Below are positions 5,636 to 12,827 of a DNA stretch of 29,091 nt, in pieces; the stretch's first letter is position 1; every line of letters begins with the position of its first letter. The position numbers were made by a program, and so were the translations under genes. This DNA is from a virus: positions 1 through 29,091 of IMG/VR virus record IMGVR_UViG_3300042879_003907; one strand, written 5' to 3'. Under the pieces are notes generated by a model. It was given only the letters and a program-made list of their open reading frames with translations. It was not told where the DNA came from and did no database searches.

Positions 5636-7195
5636 CTGTTTTGTTTCTTCAAACCATAAGTAATCTAATAACGAATTATTCAATGTGTTAAAAGCATCTT
5701 CTGGTGTTTCCACTAAAGGTTCACCAGCAAGATTAAAACTCGTATTAAGAAGAATTCCGTGGCCACTTAATTTTTTAAATTCCAAAAGAATGTCGTATAA
5801 ATGACCAGAAGAAACTGTTTGAACTCTACACGTTTTATCTACATGAGTAACTCCAGGTATTAAATCAGTTTTTACGGGAAAACAAACAGTCATATATTCA
5901 TTGGATTTTATTCTACCCATATCAAAATACAAAGAAGCATCTTCTTCCAAAACAATAGCAGCGAATGGCCTATACCATTCTCTTTTTTTAATATTGTTTA
6001 CTATATTTTTTGCATTTGGATTAAGAGCATTAAAAAGAATGGATCTGTTACCTAACGCACGTTGACCCGATTCTGCATACCCTGTGTAAATTGCAATTGA
6101 TTTATTTTGATATAGAATTTTAGCTATATCGCATATTTCCGCAAATTTATTTTTATATTTGTTAACATCATATAAAAATCCATGCGTTGATGTAGTTTCT
6201 AATGGATATATCTTTTCATCTTTTGTTAAATTTCTATAAAAATACATTGCAGATCCAATAGAAATTCCACCATCATCACACAAAGGCTCAAAGAAAAAAT
6301 CTACATCGGGAAATCTTTCTAATACTAAATTATTAGCGATAATATTCATCCCATATCCACCACTAATACAAACTTTTTTAATTCCTGTTTTTTCTATACC
6401 CTTTTGTATTAATCTACAAAAAACTTCTTGCGTCTGTTTTTGTATTTCATAACAGTAATCGGCATAAAATTTATAATTTTCTTTATTAAGAACATCATAA
6501 TTTTTTTCCATATAATTTAAAATCCAATCAATAGAATTAGGATTAACAAGTATATCAGAAAAAAACTCAGGAGAACCTATTATTGGGGATCCATAAGAAG
6601 ATAATCCCATTGCTTTACCGCAATCATCTTCAGTTTGTCCCATAAAAATAGCTGCACTGGCATACAAAGCACCAATTCCAAATGATGTATTACATACATA
6701 TTCGCAACCATTTATGTATTTGTGAAACTTTTTATTTAAATAATCACGAGAAAAATAATTTTTATATATCGGAACAATTTTATCTGGATACTCTCCAACA
6801 TAAATTGATTCGCATTCAAAAACATTGTTATTAATAACATTTCCAACTGAGTCTATGACAATCAATAATGCTCTATCAAATCCACTGTTATAAAAAGATA
6901 GTGAAGCGTGATATAAATGATGGTTAGATTTGCATTTAAGTATTTTTATATTACTATTTTTTTTAGTTACTTCTTTATATTTTTGATTTTGTATCGCATA
7001 ACTAAAATTGGTAGATAAATTGAAAACATCCGATTTAATTACACAATGATCTAAACAAAGATTGAAAATATTATCCAATCCCTTGTCTCTTTTTATTTTT
7101 GAGTATCTCTCTTCTTTAAAATATCTTTCAATTTTTCCATTAATAATCAAACATGCAGAAGCATCATGTCCAGAAAATATAGATAATACTTTCAT
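5624..7195 (-). CDS. NodU/CmcH-type carbamoyltransferase
   Basis: This 523-residue protein matches the two-domain O-carbamoyltransferases (NodU, CmcH, TobZ). The N-terminal domain has GHDASACL (9-16), the metal-binding NHHLYHA region (91-97) and KAMGLSSYG (194-202). The nucleotide-binding part has SGGYGMN (278-284) and CDDGGISIGSA (306-316). The C-terminal domain has ESGQRALGNRSIL (375-387), KKREWYRPFA (403-412) and LLNTSFN with GEPLV (482-495). The family uses carbamoyl phosphate and ATP to carbamoylate a hydroxyl, often on a sugar. Start at 7195 directly follows the upstream TAG. It is strongly AT-rich. The substrate may be a cell-surface or virion glycan, but this is inferred from the other glycan genes in the window. 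Confidence 0.92.
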   Translation of the reverse strand: MKVLSIFSGHDASACLIINGKIERYFKEERYSKIKRDKGLDNIFNLCLDHCVIKSDVFNLSTNFSYAIQNQKYKEVTKKNSNIKILKCKSNHHLYHASLSFYNSGFDRALLIVIDSVGNVINNNVFECESIYVGEYPDKIVPIYKNYFSRDYLNKKFHKYINGCEYVCNTSFGIGALYASAAIFMGQTEDDCGKAMGLSSYGSPIIGSPEFFSDILVNPNSIDWILNYMEKNYDVLNKENYKFYADYCYEIQKQTQEVFCRLIQKGIEKTGIKKVCISGGYGMNIIANNLVLERFPDVDFFFEPLCDDGGISIGSAMYFYRNLTKDEKIYPLETTSTHGFLYDVNKYKNKFAEICDIAKILYQNKSIAIYTGYAESGQRALGNRSILFNALNPNAKNIVNNIKKREWYRPFAAIVLEEDASLYFDMGRIKSNEYMTVCFPVKTDLIPGVTHVDKTCRVQTVSSGHLYDILLEFKKLSGHGILLNTSFNLAGEPLVETPEDAFNTLNNSLLDYLWFEETKQLFN

Positions 7196-7357
7196 CTATT
7201 GTCCATGACTCCAGGAACGAACAAGAAGTTGTGTGAATAATTCCATTTTTTCGGGATGCACTGATGCTGGATTTTCATTAATAGCTTTTTTAAGAGCAAC
7301 CAATTCTTTCCATTCTAGATCTGTCAACGGTTGAGTTTTAGATTGCAAGTAAGTCAT
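7196..7357 (-). CDS. Small hypothetical protein before the carbamoyltransferase
   Basis: A 53-residue protein, MTYLQSKTQPLTDLEWKELV onward, with AINENPASVHPEKMELFTQLLVRS. It is helical and resembles a small cyanophage protein with an LTDxEWxELVALK head and a HPxKMExFT middle. GGAG lies seven bases before the ATG at 7357. Its TAG abuts the carbamoyltransferase ATG, so they are translated as a pair. Function is unknown. Confidence 0.78.
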   Translation of the reverse strand: MTYLQSKTQPLTDLEWKELVALKKAINENPASVHPEKMELFTQLLVRSWSHGQ

Positions 7358-7369
7358 TTAATCTCCATA

Positions 7370-7397
7370 GATTGTGTTGAAATTCTAACACACAATC
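7370..7397 (-). other. Leader hairpin upstream of the 7196-7357 gene
   Basis: An 8-bp perfect stem (GATTGTGT at 7370-7377 and ACACAATC at 7390-7397) with a 12-base loop lies just before the ribosome binding site of the gene starting at 7357. No T run follows, so it is not a terminator. It could protect the message or affect translation. The rest of the gap 7358-7441 shows only weak -10-like sequences. Confidence 0.45.
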
Positions 7398-7441
7398 CAA
7401 TAATATCTAGGACACTTTATAATATTTTTAGATTTGAGTTA

Positions 7442-7822
7442 CTACTCTTTACGATTATTTTTATCAATGAAATTGTCAAGAGACTCAAGGTCATCCTGAA
7501 GTTCTTTTTCTTTCTTTTGGTCGTGATAATAAGACCAGAGAGCGTTATGAACATCCATCAGATTATCAATCCAAAAACCTGCAGGATAGATTCCAAGCGT
7601 ATCTTGAAGACCACGATGACTGGTTCCTTCACTTTCTGCCTTACACATAATGTAACAGATTGCCTGAACCATATCAAGTTTATCAGATTCAGAGAGCATA
7701 AAATACTTTCCTACTGCTCGTTGCTTTGCCTCTTCATTATCTTTTTGAAGTTGTTTGCAAGCATCAGAATCCCACCATTCTTGTAGGGATTTGCCAAGTT
7801 CATTGGGTCTATTTTCATCCAT
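7442..7822 (-). CDS. Conserved cyanophage hypothetical protein
   Basis: A 126-residue protein beginning MDENRPNELGKSLQEWWDSD, with the segments MVQAICYIMCKAESEGTSHR, LGIYPAGFWIDNLMDVHNAL and an acidic helical end. The GTSHRGLQ and YPxGFWxxxLMDVHNALWSYY signatures recur in T4-like cyanophages. I chose the ATG at 7822, which overlaps the HNH gene stop by eight bases (ATGGATGA); the frame extends 15 codons upstream inside the HNH gene. It is likely a soluble helical protein of unknown role. Confidence 0.8.
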   Translation of the reverse strand: MDENRPNELGKSLQEWWDSDACKQLQKDNEEAKQRAVGKYFMLSESDKLDMVQAICYIMCKAESEGTSHRGLQDTLGIYPAGFWIDNLMDVHNALWSYYHDQKKEKELQDDLESLDNFIDKNNRKE

Positions 7823-8291
7823 AGTGATACAGTCTCCATTCTTCAACATTAGTTTTTTCCAAATCAAAAATCATTTTATTAATAGGAGCTTTTGGTTTTC
7901 TCGTCAGTTTCATTCCAGTTTGTTCCAAAAACATATTACCTTTTTTGGTATTACAAGAGGAACAAGCAACTACTAAATTTTCCCAAGAGTCATCTCCACC
8001 TTTTGAACGAGGAATGACATGATCTATTGTTAGTTTAGATTTTGATCCACAATATTGACAAGTATGATTATCCCTCTTATAAATCATAGAACGAGAGGGA
8101 GTAATATTCATAATTTTTGACAATGGCAATTTTACATAGTCCAATAATCTAATAACTCTACTTGAAAGAACCTGAGCTTTCTCTTTTAAGAGAAGGACAA
8201 CTGCTCTTTTCCAGTTTGTAAAATTAATTGGTTCATAACTAGAGTTTAAAACCAATATTGTTTGATGTGGTGCTATTGGTAACTCAGACAT
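7815..8291 (-). CDS. HNH endonuclease
   Basis: This 158-residue protein has a zinc-supported HNH site: CQYC at 78-81, TIDHVIPRSKGG (88-99, with Asp90-His91), WENL with Asn105, and CSSC at 110-113 followed by NTKKGN. The N-terminal 70 residues (LVLNSSYEPINFTNWKRAVV) are typical of the McrA/HNH proteins found free-standing in cyanobacteria and phages. It would cut DNA and could be a homing nuclease, a host-degrading nuclease or a packaging helper; the sequence does not decide. Start at 8291 gives MSELPIAPHQ. It overlaps the next gene by eight bases. Confidence 0.9.
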   Translation of the reverse strand: MSELPIAPHQTILVLNSSYEPINFTNWKRAVVLLLKEKAQVLSSRVIRLLDYVKLPLSKIMNITPSRSMIYKRDNHTCQYCGSKSKLTIDHVIPRSKGGDDSWENLVVACSSCNTKKGNMFLEQTGMKLTRKPKAPINKMIFDLEKTNVEEWRLYHYG

Positions 8292-8321
8292 GTCCGTAAT
8301 TTATACTATATCAATATCTAT

Positions 8322-8555
8322 TTAAGAACTAAAAGGTCCCCAATATCCCCTTTTACTATTTTCACCACCATTCATCCTATCTTCAAGTTTATCTAGAAGA
8401 CTATCGGTAGTTTGTAGAGTTTCAATGCGATGAATAAGGTCTGCAATTACGCTACAAACAACCGGTCTTTCTTGACGGGCAGCATATGACAGAGCATTAC
8501 GCAGAGATGCTTCTGCTTCTTTTAAACTTGACTCAACCGATTCAGATAATGCCAT
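8322..8555 (-). CDS. Small helical hypothetical protein
   Basis: A 77-residue protein, MALSESVESSLKEAEASLRN and onward, with a helical first half (ALSYAARQERPVVCSVIADL) and a Gly/Ser-rich end GYWGPFSS. It is probably soluble and helical. Its ATG shares a base with the stop of the gene at 8555, so translation is coupled. A similar protein is common in cyanophages, but no function is known. Confidence 0.78.
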   Translation of the reverse strand: MALSESVESSLKEAEASLRNALSYAARQERPVVCSVIADLIHRIETLQTTDSLLDKLEDRMNGGENSKRGYWGPFSS

Positions 8556-8755
8556 TAAAATTCACTCCTTCTTTTTGGTGGTTTTGGTTCATCTCCCCAC
8601 TTGCAATAATTGGGGAGTTCTGTTTTTTGTTCCTCAAAATATCGACATAGTTCTGCAACATCTGGTGGATATTTGGGTCTTTGAACTTGATATTTAATAT
8701 TATCAAAATGACAAATTAAATTTATGCCACAAAGTAGATAATCAATCATCAACAT
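8555..8755 (-). CDS. Small hypothetical protein
   Basis: A 66-residue protein with a hydrophobic head (MLMIDYLLCGINLICHFDN), then VQRPKYPPDVAELCRYFEEQ, NYCKWGDEPKPPKRRSEF. Starts at 8755 (overlapping the upstream TGA by seven bases) or 8749 are both possible. Four cysteines are spread out and form no CxxC pair. Function is unknown. Confidence 0.68.
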   Translation of the reverse strand: MLMIDYLLCGINLICHFDNIKYQVQRPKYPPDVAELCRYFEEQKTELPNYCKWGDEPKPPKRRSEF

Positions 8756-9444
8756 TCACCAATTCCAAGAGGTCTTGTTACTTTACGCAACAAGTAAGAC
8801 CCATCACCTTGATCTACCCATTCAATTTGATCTCCTTCTTTCAAGTTTGATGCTTCCAGAAGATCATCAGGGAAAGATACAAAATATTCAGTTTTATCAG
8901 TATCTGCATCCTTACATTCTTCAACAGGGAGAACCCACTTTGTTACCTTATCTACAAATGGATTTTTTCTATTTGGATCATTCCGAGTGTAATCATAATA
9001 ATGTTCCGAATATGATTCTTCATTTACAGAATATCCATCGGCTTTAATTTTATTATGTTCAAACCAGAAACTATCCCAAGCACCTTGACACTCTGGAGAC
9101 GGATCGTCTTTATCACAACTCAGAGGTTTTTTACTATTCGTAATGGCATACTCCATGTCACTATGACCCCAAGGACGCATACCATCATCTACCTTTCCTT
9201 CATAATATTCTCTTTCTGCAATTACAGTTTCTCGCCAAGCTTTTTTGAACTTGTTATCAAATTCTTCTAAATAATACCCAAGAAACTCATATGCTGCCAT
9301 TGCAAGAGTTTCTGCTTTATCATAATCGTGTTTTTGAATAGCTTCTACTGTAACATCAATAATCTCACGAGCAGAACAAATCTTAGATGTTATCATCTCA
9401 AGATCATTCATCACTTCCCATACTTTCGTTGAATCCAATTTCAT
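8749..9444 (-). CDS. Cyanophage protein with C-terminal AbrB/SpoVT-like domain
   Basis: A 231-residue protein. Residues 1-80 are helical. Residues 110-165 are rich in acidic and aromatic residues (AWDSFWFEH, EHYYDYTRND). Residues 186-222 resemble an AbrB/MazE swapped-hairpin domain: EYFVSFPDDLLEASNLKEGD followed by IEWVDQGDGSYLLRKV. AbrB-type domains usually bind DNA as dimers, so this could be a regulator, but phage copies of this motif are fused to varied partners. The start at 9444 has GGAGAG eight bases upstream, preferred over the internal ATG at 9411. It overlaps the upstream gene by 41 bases. Confidence 0.8.
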   Translation of the reverse strand: MKLDSTKVWEVMNDLEMITSKICSAREIIDVTVEAIQKHDYDKAETLAMAAYEFLGYYLEEFDNKFKKAWRETVIAEREYYEGKVDDGMRPWGHSDMEYAITNSKKPLSCDKDDPSPECQGAWDSFWFEHNKIKADGYSVNEESYSEHYYDYTRNDPNRKNPFVDKVTKWVLPVEECKDADTDKTEYFVSFPDDLLEASNLKEGDQIEWVDQGDGSYLLRKVTRPLGIGEC

Positions 9445-9625
9445 CTGAAATACTCTCCAGAAGTTTATGTGTTTGAACCGATTCTTCTATAATAGACTTA
9501 ATCTGAGTATCTGTCAAGCCATTCAACCATGACCAACGTTTGTCTTGCGGATCCCACTCAAAAGCAAAGGATCCATCAGAATTTTCAATAATATTTAACC
9601 CAGATTCATGAAATTTCTTTTCCAT
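9404..9625 (-). CDS. Small acidic hypothetical protein
   Basis: A 73-residue acidic protein, MEKKFHESGLNIIENSDGSF onward, with FEWDPQDKRWSWLNGLT and a helical C-terminal half. The N-terminal GLNI..NSDGSFAFEWDPQD segment looks like a short beta hairpin as found in several phage proteins. Its end overlaps the AbrB-tailed gene by 41 bases, and its TAA abuts nothing downstream but follows the aminotransferase stop's neighbour closely upstream. Function is unknown. Confidence 0.72.
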   Translation of the reverse strand: MEKKFHESGLNIIENSDGSFAFEWDPQDKRWSWLNGLTDTQIKSIIEESVQTHKLLESISDEIGFNESMGSDE

Positions 9626-10210
9626 TTAATTAGTTCCAAAAACAGACATTGATGGTAAATATGGATAATCCCTGTGGCTCCATTTTTTACCGGGATTTTT
9701 TTTAGCATCATTTAGCTTTTCAATTCCAATTTTAGCCACTTCGGGAGTCATGTAGTAATGATAACCCATAGTAGTTATATCCTGTTCAGCCCATGGACGA
9801 TTGAAATCTCTCCCGTCATAAGACATTTTCTTTAATGCATTATAATCATTCTTATCTTGTAAAAGAATCATTCCACCACGACCAAGACTTAAGTGTTTAC
9901 GAAACTGAAAACTTAAACACATATAAGTTCCATGAATGTAAGAATTTTGCTCCCACAAAACTGCAGCATCAATAATGTTAGTATTTCCCAAATAATAATA
10001 ATCAGACCACTCCTCTTCTTTCCAACTCCAATCCAGTCCAAGTTTAATTAGAGTCATAGGAATTGAAACATAAGTCCGTGTTGGGACTGCAATATTATTG
10101 CATTGTGTGTATCTTAGACAAAGTTCCAATGCATGAGTACACGAATCTGTTGCTACTGCATAAGGGGATCCAAAAAATTCTGATACTTTAAACTCAAATT
10201 CTTCTATCAT
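9626..10210 (-). CDS. Shortened DegT/DnrJ/EryC1-type sugar aminotransferase
   Basis: A 194-residue protein covering the PLP-binding part of the DegT family. It has SPYAVATDSCTHALELCLRY (the GT..AL phosphate-binding turn and helix), VPTRTYVSIPMTLIKLG, an aspartate in NIIDAAV (Asp81), and SFQFRKHLSLGRGGMI with Lys105 at the Schiff-base lysine position. MGYHYYMTPEVAKIGIEKL corresponds to the usual GYNYRM..LQAA.G..QL. Family members are about 370 residues, so the C-terminal domain is missing. Full enzymes make amino-sugars for glycans. The gene ends the glycan operon, three bases after the last family-25 gene. It may be a minimal enzyme or a remnant. Confidence 0.82.
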   Translation of the reverse strand: MIEEFEFKVSEFFGSPYAVATDSCTHALELCLRYTQCNNIAVPTRTYVSIPMTLIKLGLDWSWKEEEWSDYYYLGNTNIIDAAVLWEQNSYIHGTYMCLSFQFRKHLSLGRGGMILLQDKNDYNALKKMSYDGRDFNRPWAEQDITTMGYHYYMTPEVAKIGIEKLNDAKKNPGKKWSHRDYPYLPSMSVFGTN

Positions 10211-10213
10211 AGT

Positions 10214-11077
10214 CTAAAGAAATAAAAAATCACGATTAAGATTACTATTACCTATTGATTTGCCACTAGTCAGTTGTTTTAAATTTAAATAAAAATCCGC
10301 AGGAGAATGATACAAATAAAATTGTTCTAGAGTAGAATAATTTTTACACTTTTTCCACCATAGGGAATAAAGTTTTTTATTATTTTCAATAGTTTTCTTA
10401 CTAAAGTACTTATCTTTTGTAAGATCTGGATTTCTGGGAAACATTGGTATGGCGTAACTTTTTCCACAATGATTCATAAAATAATGTAGGGATACAAGTT
10501 TATTTTCATTTACCCAAAATTGGTTAGATACTTTTTGAAAGAAATTATATTTTTCTTCTACGTAATGATATTTTACCAATTTTTCTGCGTACCTTCTATT
10601 TAAAAGAGTTACTCCAGTTCCATGAGAATCTCTCATTGGATGTAAAAAACAAGGAAGAATATTTAACTTGTCTTCAAATCCCAATAACATTGAATCCCAA
10701 TCATGTGGAATATTATTCATAAAATAATTCCAATTCCAATCTTCATGAAAATACTCAACATAACTATAATCAACATGATCGGACATTATAATCATGTATT
10801 TTTCAGTGGTATCTTCTAACCATTTTTTAATTGTATTAATATACAATATGGATAGAGTTATTTCAGATTGAATTTCATAAGTTACTTTTTCATTATTATA
10901 CACCAAATTTTTCCAACTTGCAAAATCTTCCGGTAAGAAATGCAAGTTGGAAACTTTCGTAAAGTTTGAAATTCCAATTTCAATTAAATTGTTTTCCGTA
11001 TATTCTTTTAAATCTACTCTATTTTCAAAATTTATATAATAGATGTGAGGAATATTTTCAAATTTATTTTTTATCAT
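10214..11077 (-). CDS. Family 25-like glycosyltransferase, copy 1 (degenerate motif)
   Basis: A 287-residue member of a six-gene tandem family. It keeps the frame of the family: IPHIYYINFENR (9-20), WKNLV, KYMIIM, NYFMNNIPHDWDSMLL, LLNRRYAEKL and a C-terminal W-W...Y-TLEQF segment. The acidic EDD triplet present in all other copies is here SDH (99-101, in MIIMSDHVD), and the early R-x-DR motif reads R-V-DL. GT25 enzymes need this DxD-like site for metal and nucleotide-sugar, so this copy may be inactive or changed. The ATG at 11077 lies within the end of copy 2 (14-base overlap); the longer frame uses TTG. It is the most diverged copy. Confidence 0.82.
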   Translation of the reverse strand: MIKNKFENIPHIYYINFENRVDLKEYTENNLIEIGISNFTKVSNLHFLPEDFASWKNLVYNNEKVTYEIQSEITLSILYINTIKKWLEDTTEKYMIIMSDHVDYSYVEYFHEDWNWNYFMNNIPHDWDSMLLGFEDKLNILPCFLHPMRDSHGTGVTLLNRRYAEKLVKYHYVEEKYNFFQKVSNQFWVNENKLVSLHYFMNHCGKSYAIPMFPRNPDLTKDKYFSKKTIENNKKLYSLWWKKCKNYSTLEQFYLYHSPADFYLNLKQLTSGKSIGNSNLNRDFLFL

Positions 11078-11957
11078 TATCAAGTTTTTTGAACCAAGGC
11101 ATGTTCATATTTATTATCATTTTAGAATCATTAAGTTTACCATAAGTAAAGAAGTCCTCAAGAGTGAATTTATCTTTCATTGTAGTCCACCAATATTCAT
11201 GTATTTTATTAGATAAAATATGATGCGGTTTCGGAGGATCTTCTAACATGGGATTTTGTGAAAAAAGTGGAATTTGATAAACCTTTCCATTGTGTCCCAG
11301 AAATTCATCGACATCTAAAACAGTTATTCTACCATCTCCATCGGTACTCCATTGGTTTGATAATGATGTATAGATTCTTCCCGGCTCTATTGAATTCGAT
11401 TTAGACACTCTATTCACTTTTTTCACAAAATTATATTTCTCTTTAATATAATATAAAGATAATAATTTTTTTGCATAAGATCTTTTAATCAACAGAGGTC
11501 CATTCCAAGTAATTAATTTTTTGGGATGCAAAAAACAATATATTCTTACATCGGAATTATACATCAACTGCACAGCATCCCAATCATATGGAAGATTATC
11601 CATAAAATATTGCCAGTCAAAATGCCAATATTGTATTAAACTTATATCGGTATCATCTTCCATGATGATCATGTATTCTTCTGACGTTTCTTCTATCCAC
11701 TTTCTTATGGTTTCCATATGAGATAAAGAAACACACACAGATCTCCTTCTGTTAATAGGAATAACATGCGGAAAATGAACCAAATCTTTCCACGTCTTAA
11801 CTTCGTCTTTCAAAAATTCTGAAGCATTTACTCTAGAAAATTTTTCTATTCCCCATCTTTTGAATTGATTTTCAATATATTCTTTTCTGTCTTTACGATC
11901 TTCCAAATTAATATAATAAATGTGAGGAAGTCCCGCAAGTTTTTCGTTTAATGTCAT
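11064..11957 (-). CDS. Family 25-like glycosyltransferase, copy 2
   Basis: A 297-residue glycosyltransferase. The GT25 start LPHIYYINLEDRKDRKEY (10-27) has the conserved N-L-x-x-R-x-DR pattern. The acidic site is EDD at 100-102 in MIIMEDDTD, then NLPYDWDAVQL, LLIKRSYAKKL and a C-terminal LEDFFTYGKLND. GT25 includes bacterial LPS beta-galactosyltransferases and animal collagen galactosyltransferases. Here the acceptor is unknown. The start at 11957 is three bases after the stop of copy 3. A 33-base identical stretch is shared with copy 6 around the EDD site. Confidence 0.88.
   Translation of the reverse strand: MTLNEKLAGLPHIYYINLEDRKDRKEYIENQFKRWGIEKFSRVNASEFLKDEVKTWKDLVHFPHVIPINRRRSVCVSLSHMETIRKWIEETSEEYMIIMEDDTDISLIQYWHFDWQYFMDNLPYDWDAVQLMYNSDVRIYCFLHPKKLITWNGPLLIKRSYAKKLLSLYYIKEKYNFVKKVNRVSKSNSIEPGRIYTSLSNQWSTDGDGRITVLDVDEFLGHNGKVYQIPLFSQNPMLEDPPKPHHILSNKIHEYWWTTMKDKFTLEDFFTYGKLNDSKMIINMNMPWFKKLDNDKK
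11652..11684 (-). repeat. 33-base identical repeat, copy in glycosyltransferase 2
   Basis: Positions 11652-11684 are identical to 15167-15199 in glycosyltransferase copy 6. The stretch encodes the conserved MIIMEDD segment and flanking SEEY residues. Identity at synonymous positions shows recent shared ancestry or gene conversion. Confidence 0.85.
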
Positions 11958-11960
11958 TGT

Positions 11961-12827
11961 TCAATAACTAACTTTTAGATTTAACTCTCTTCTTTTTAAA
12001 GAATCTCTAGAGAAAAGATCCTCCAAGGTATAGTTATTTTCTATAAGATTTTTCCACCATGCAAGAGTTACTAAATCTGATTTTTTAGCCATAAAATTTG
12101 TAGAATTTATGTAACTATCACTCACAAAATCAGAATTTGTTATAAAGAGAGGAAATGTATAGGTAACTCCTACTTCATAAGGTACAAAATCTGCCGATTG
12201 ATAATGATATTCTGACCAAGTTTGATCATAACCATAATTAGTATAAAACTTGAATTTACCATCCACATAATGCATCTGTTTAAGTTTTGATGCAAAAGTT
12301 CTATTAATCAAATAACAAGCTGCAGAATGATTGTTTTTAGATCCATTACTCAGCCCCATTGGAATAAAATACTCTCCAATAACATGAAGTTGAACACAAT
12401 CCCAATTGCAGGGCAACTTTGAAAAGAAATATTCCCAAGTAAAAGGCCAATATTTTGCGGTAAGAAAATTCACATCATCTTCGGCAATTATACAATAGTC
12501 CGAAGAATTAGATTCATACCAATCAATAATAGTTTGAAGTTGATTTAAAAGGGTAGATAATCTGGGAATGTCATTAGTTATTTTACATGAAATTTTATTT
12601 TTCCATAAATTAAAAGTTTCTGCAGAAAATTTGTCTGCAGATATTCTAGTGAAATTTTTTATTCCCAATAAGTTTAATTGTTTTTCAATATATTTTTTAC
12701 GATCTTCTCTTTTATCCAGATTCAAATAAAATATATGAGGTATTTTTTTAAATTTATATCTTAAACTACTAATAATTTTTGTTGAATCTTGGAGAGAGGA
12801 ATCATTCTCCTGAATGTGAATGTCCAT
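11961..12827 (-). CDS. Family 25-like glycosyltransferase, copy 3
   Basis: A 288-residue family member with an extra N-terminal segment of about 25 residues (MDIHIQENDSSLQDSTKIIS) before the core KKIPHIFYLNLDKREDRKKY. The acidic site EDD is at 116-118 (CIIAEDDVN), followed by KLPCNWDCVQL and YLINRTFASKL. I chose the ATG at 12827, which has AGGAG just upstream and overlaps copy 4 by 26 bases; the frame extends to 12851. It is closest to copy 4, sharing a 59-base identical block. It has a GYDQTWSEYHYQSADFVPYE segment that is matched in copy 4 but not in the other copies. Confidence 0.87.
   Translation of the reverse strand: MDIHIQENDSSLQDSTKIISSLRYKFKKIPHIFYLNLDKREDRKKYIEKQLNLLGIKNFTRISADKFSAETFNLWKNKISCKITNDIPRLSTLLNQLQTIIDWYESNSSDYCIIAEDDVNFLTAKYWPFTWEYFFSKLPCNWDCVQLHVIGEYFIPMGLSNGSKNNHSAACYLINRTFASKLKQMHYVDGKFKFYTNYGYDQTWSEYHYQSADFVPYEVGVTYTFPLFITNSDFVSDSYINSTNFMAKKSDLVTLAWWKNLIENNYTLEDLFSRDSLKRRELNLKVSY
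12391..12449 (-). repeat. 59-base perfect direct repeat, copy in glycosyltransferase 3
   Basis: Positions 12391-12449 are identical base for base to 13277-13335 in glycosyltransferase copy 4. The block encodes the WPFTWEYFF and KLPCNWDCVQL region downstream of the EDD motif. Flanking DNA is clearly diverged, so the identity is local. Confidence 0.95.

Noticed and set aside
8298-8305. TATAAATT late-like box before the HNH gene
   Set aside because: It lies only seven bases from the ATG, too close for a late promoter.
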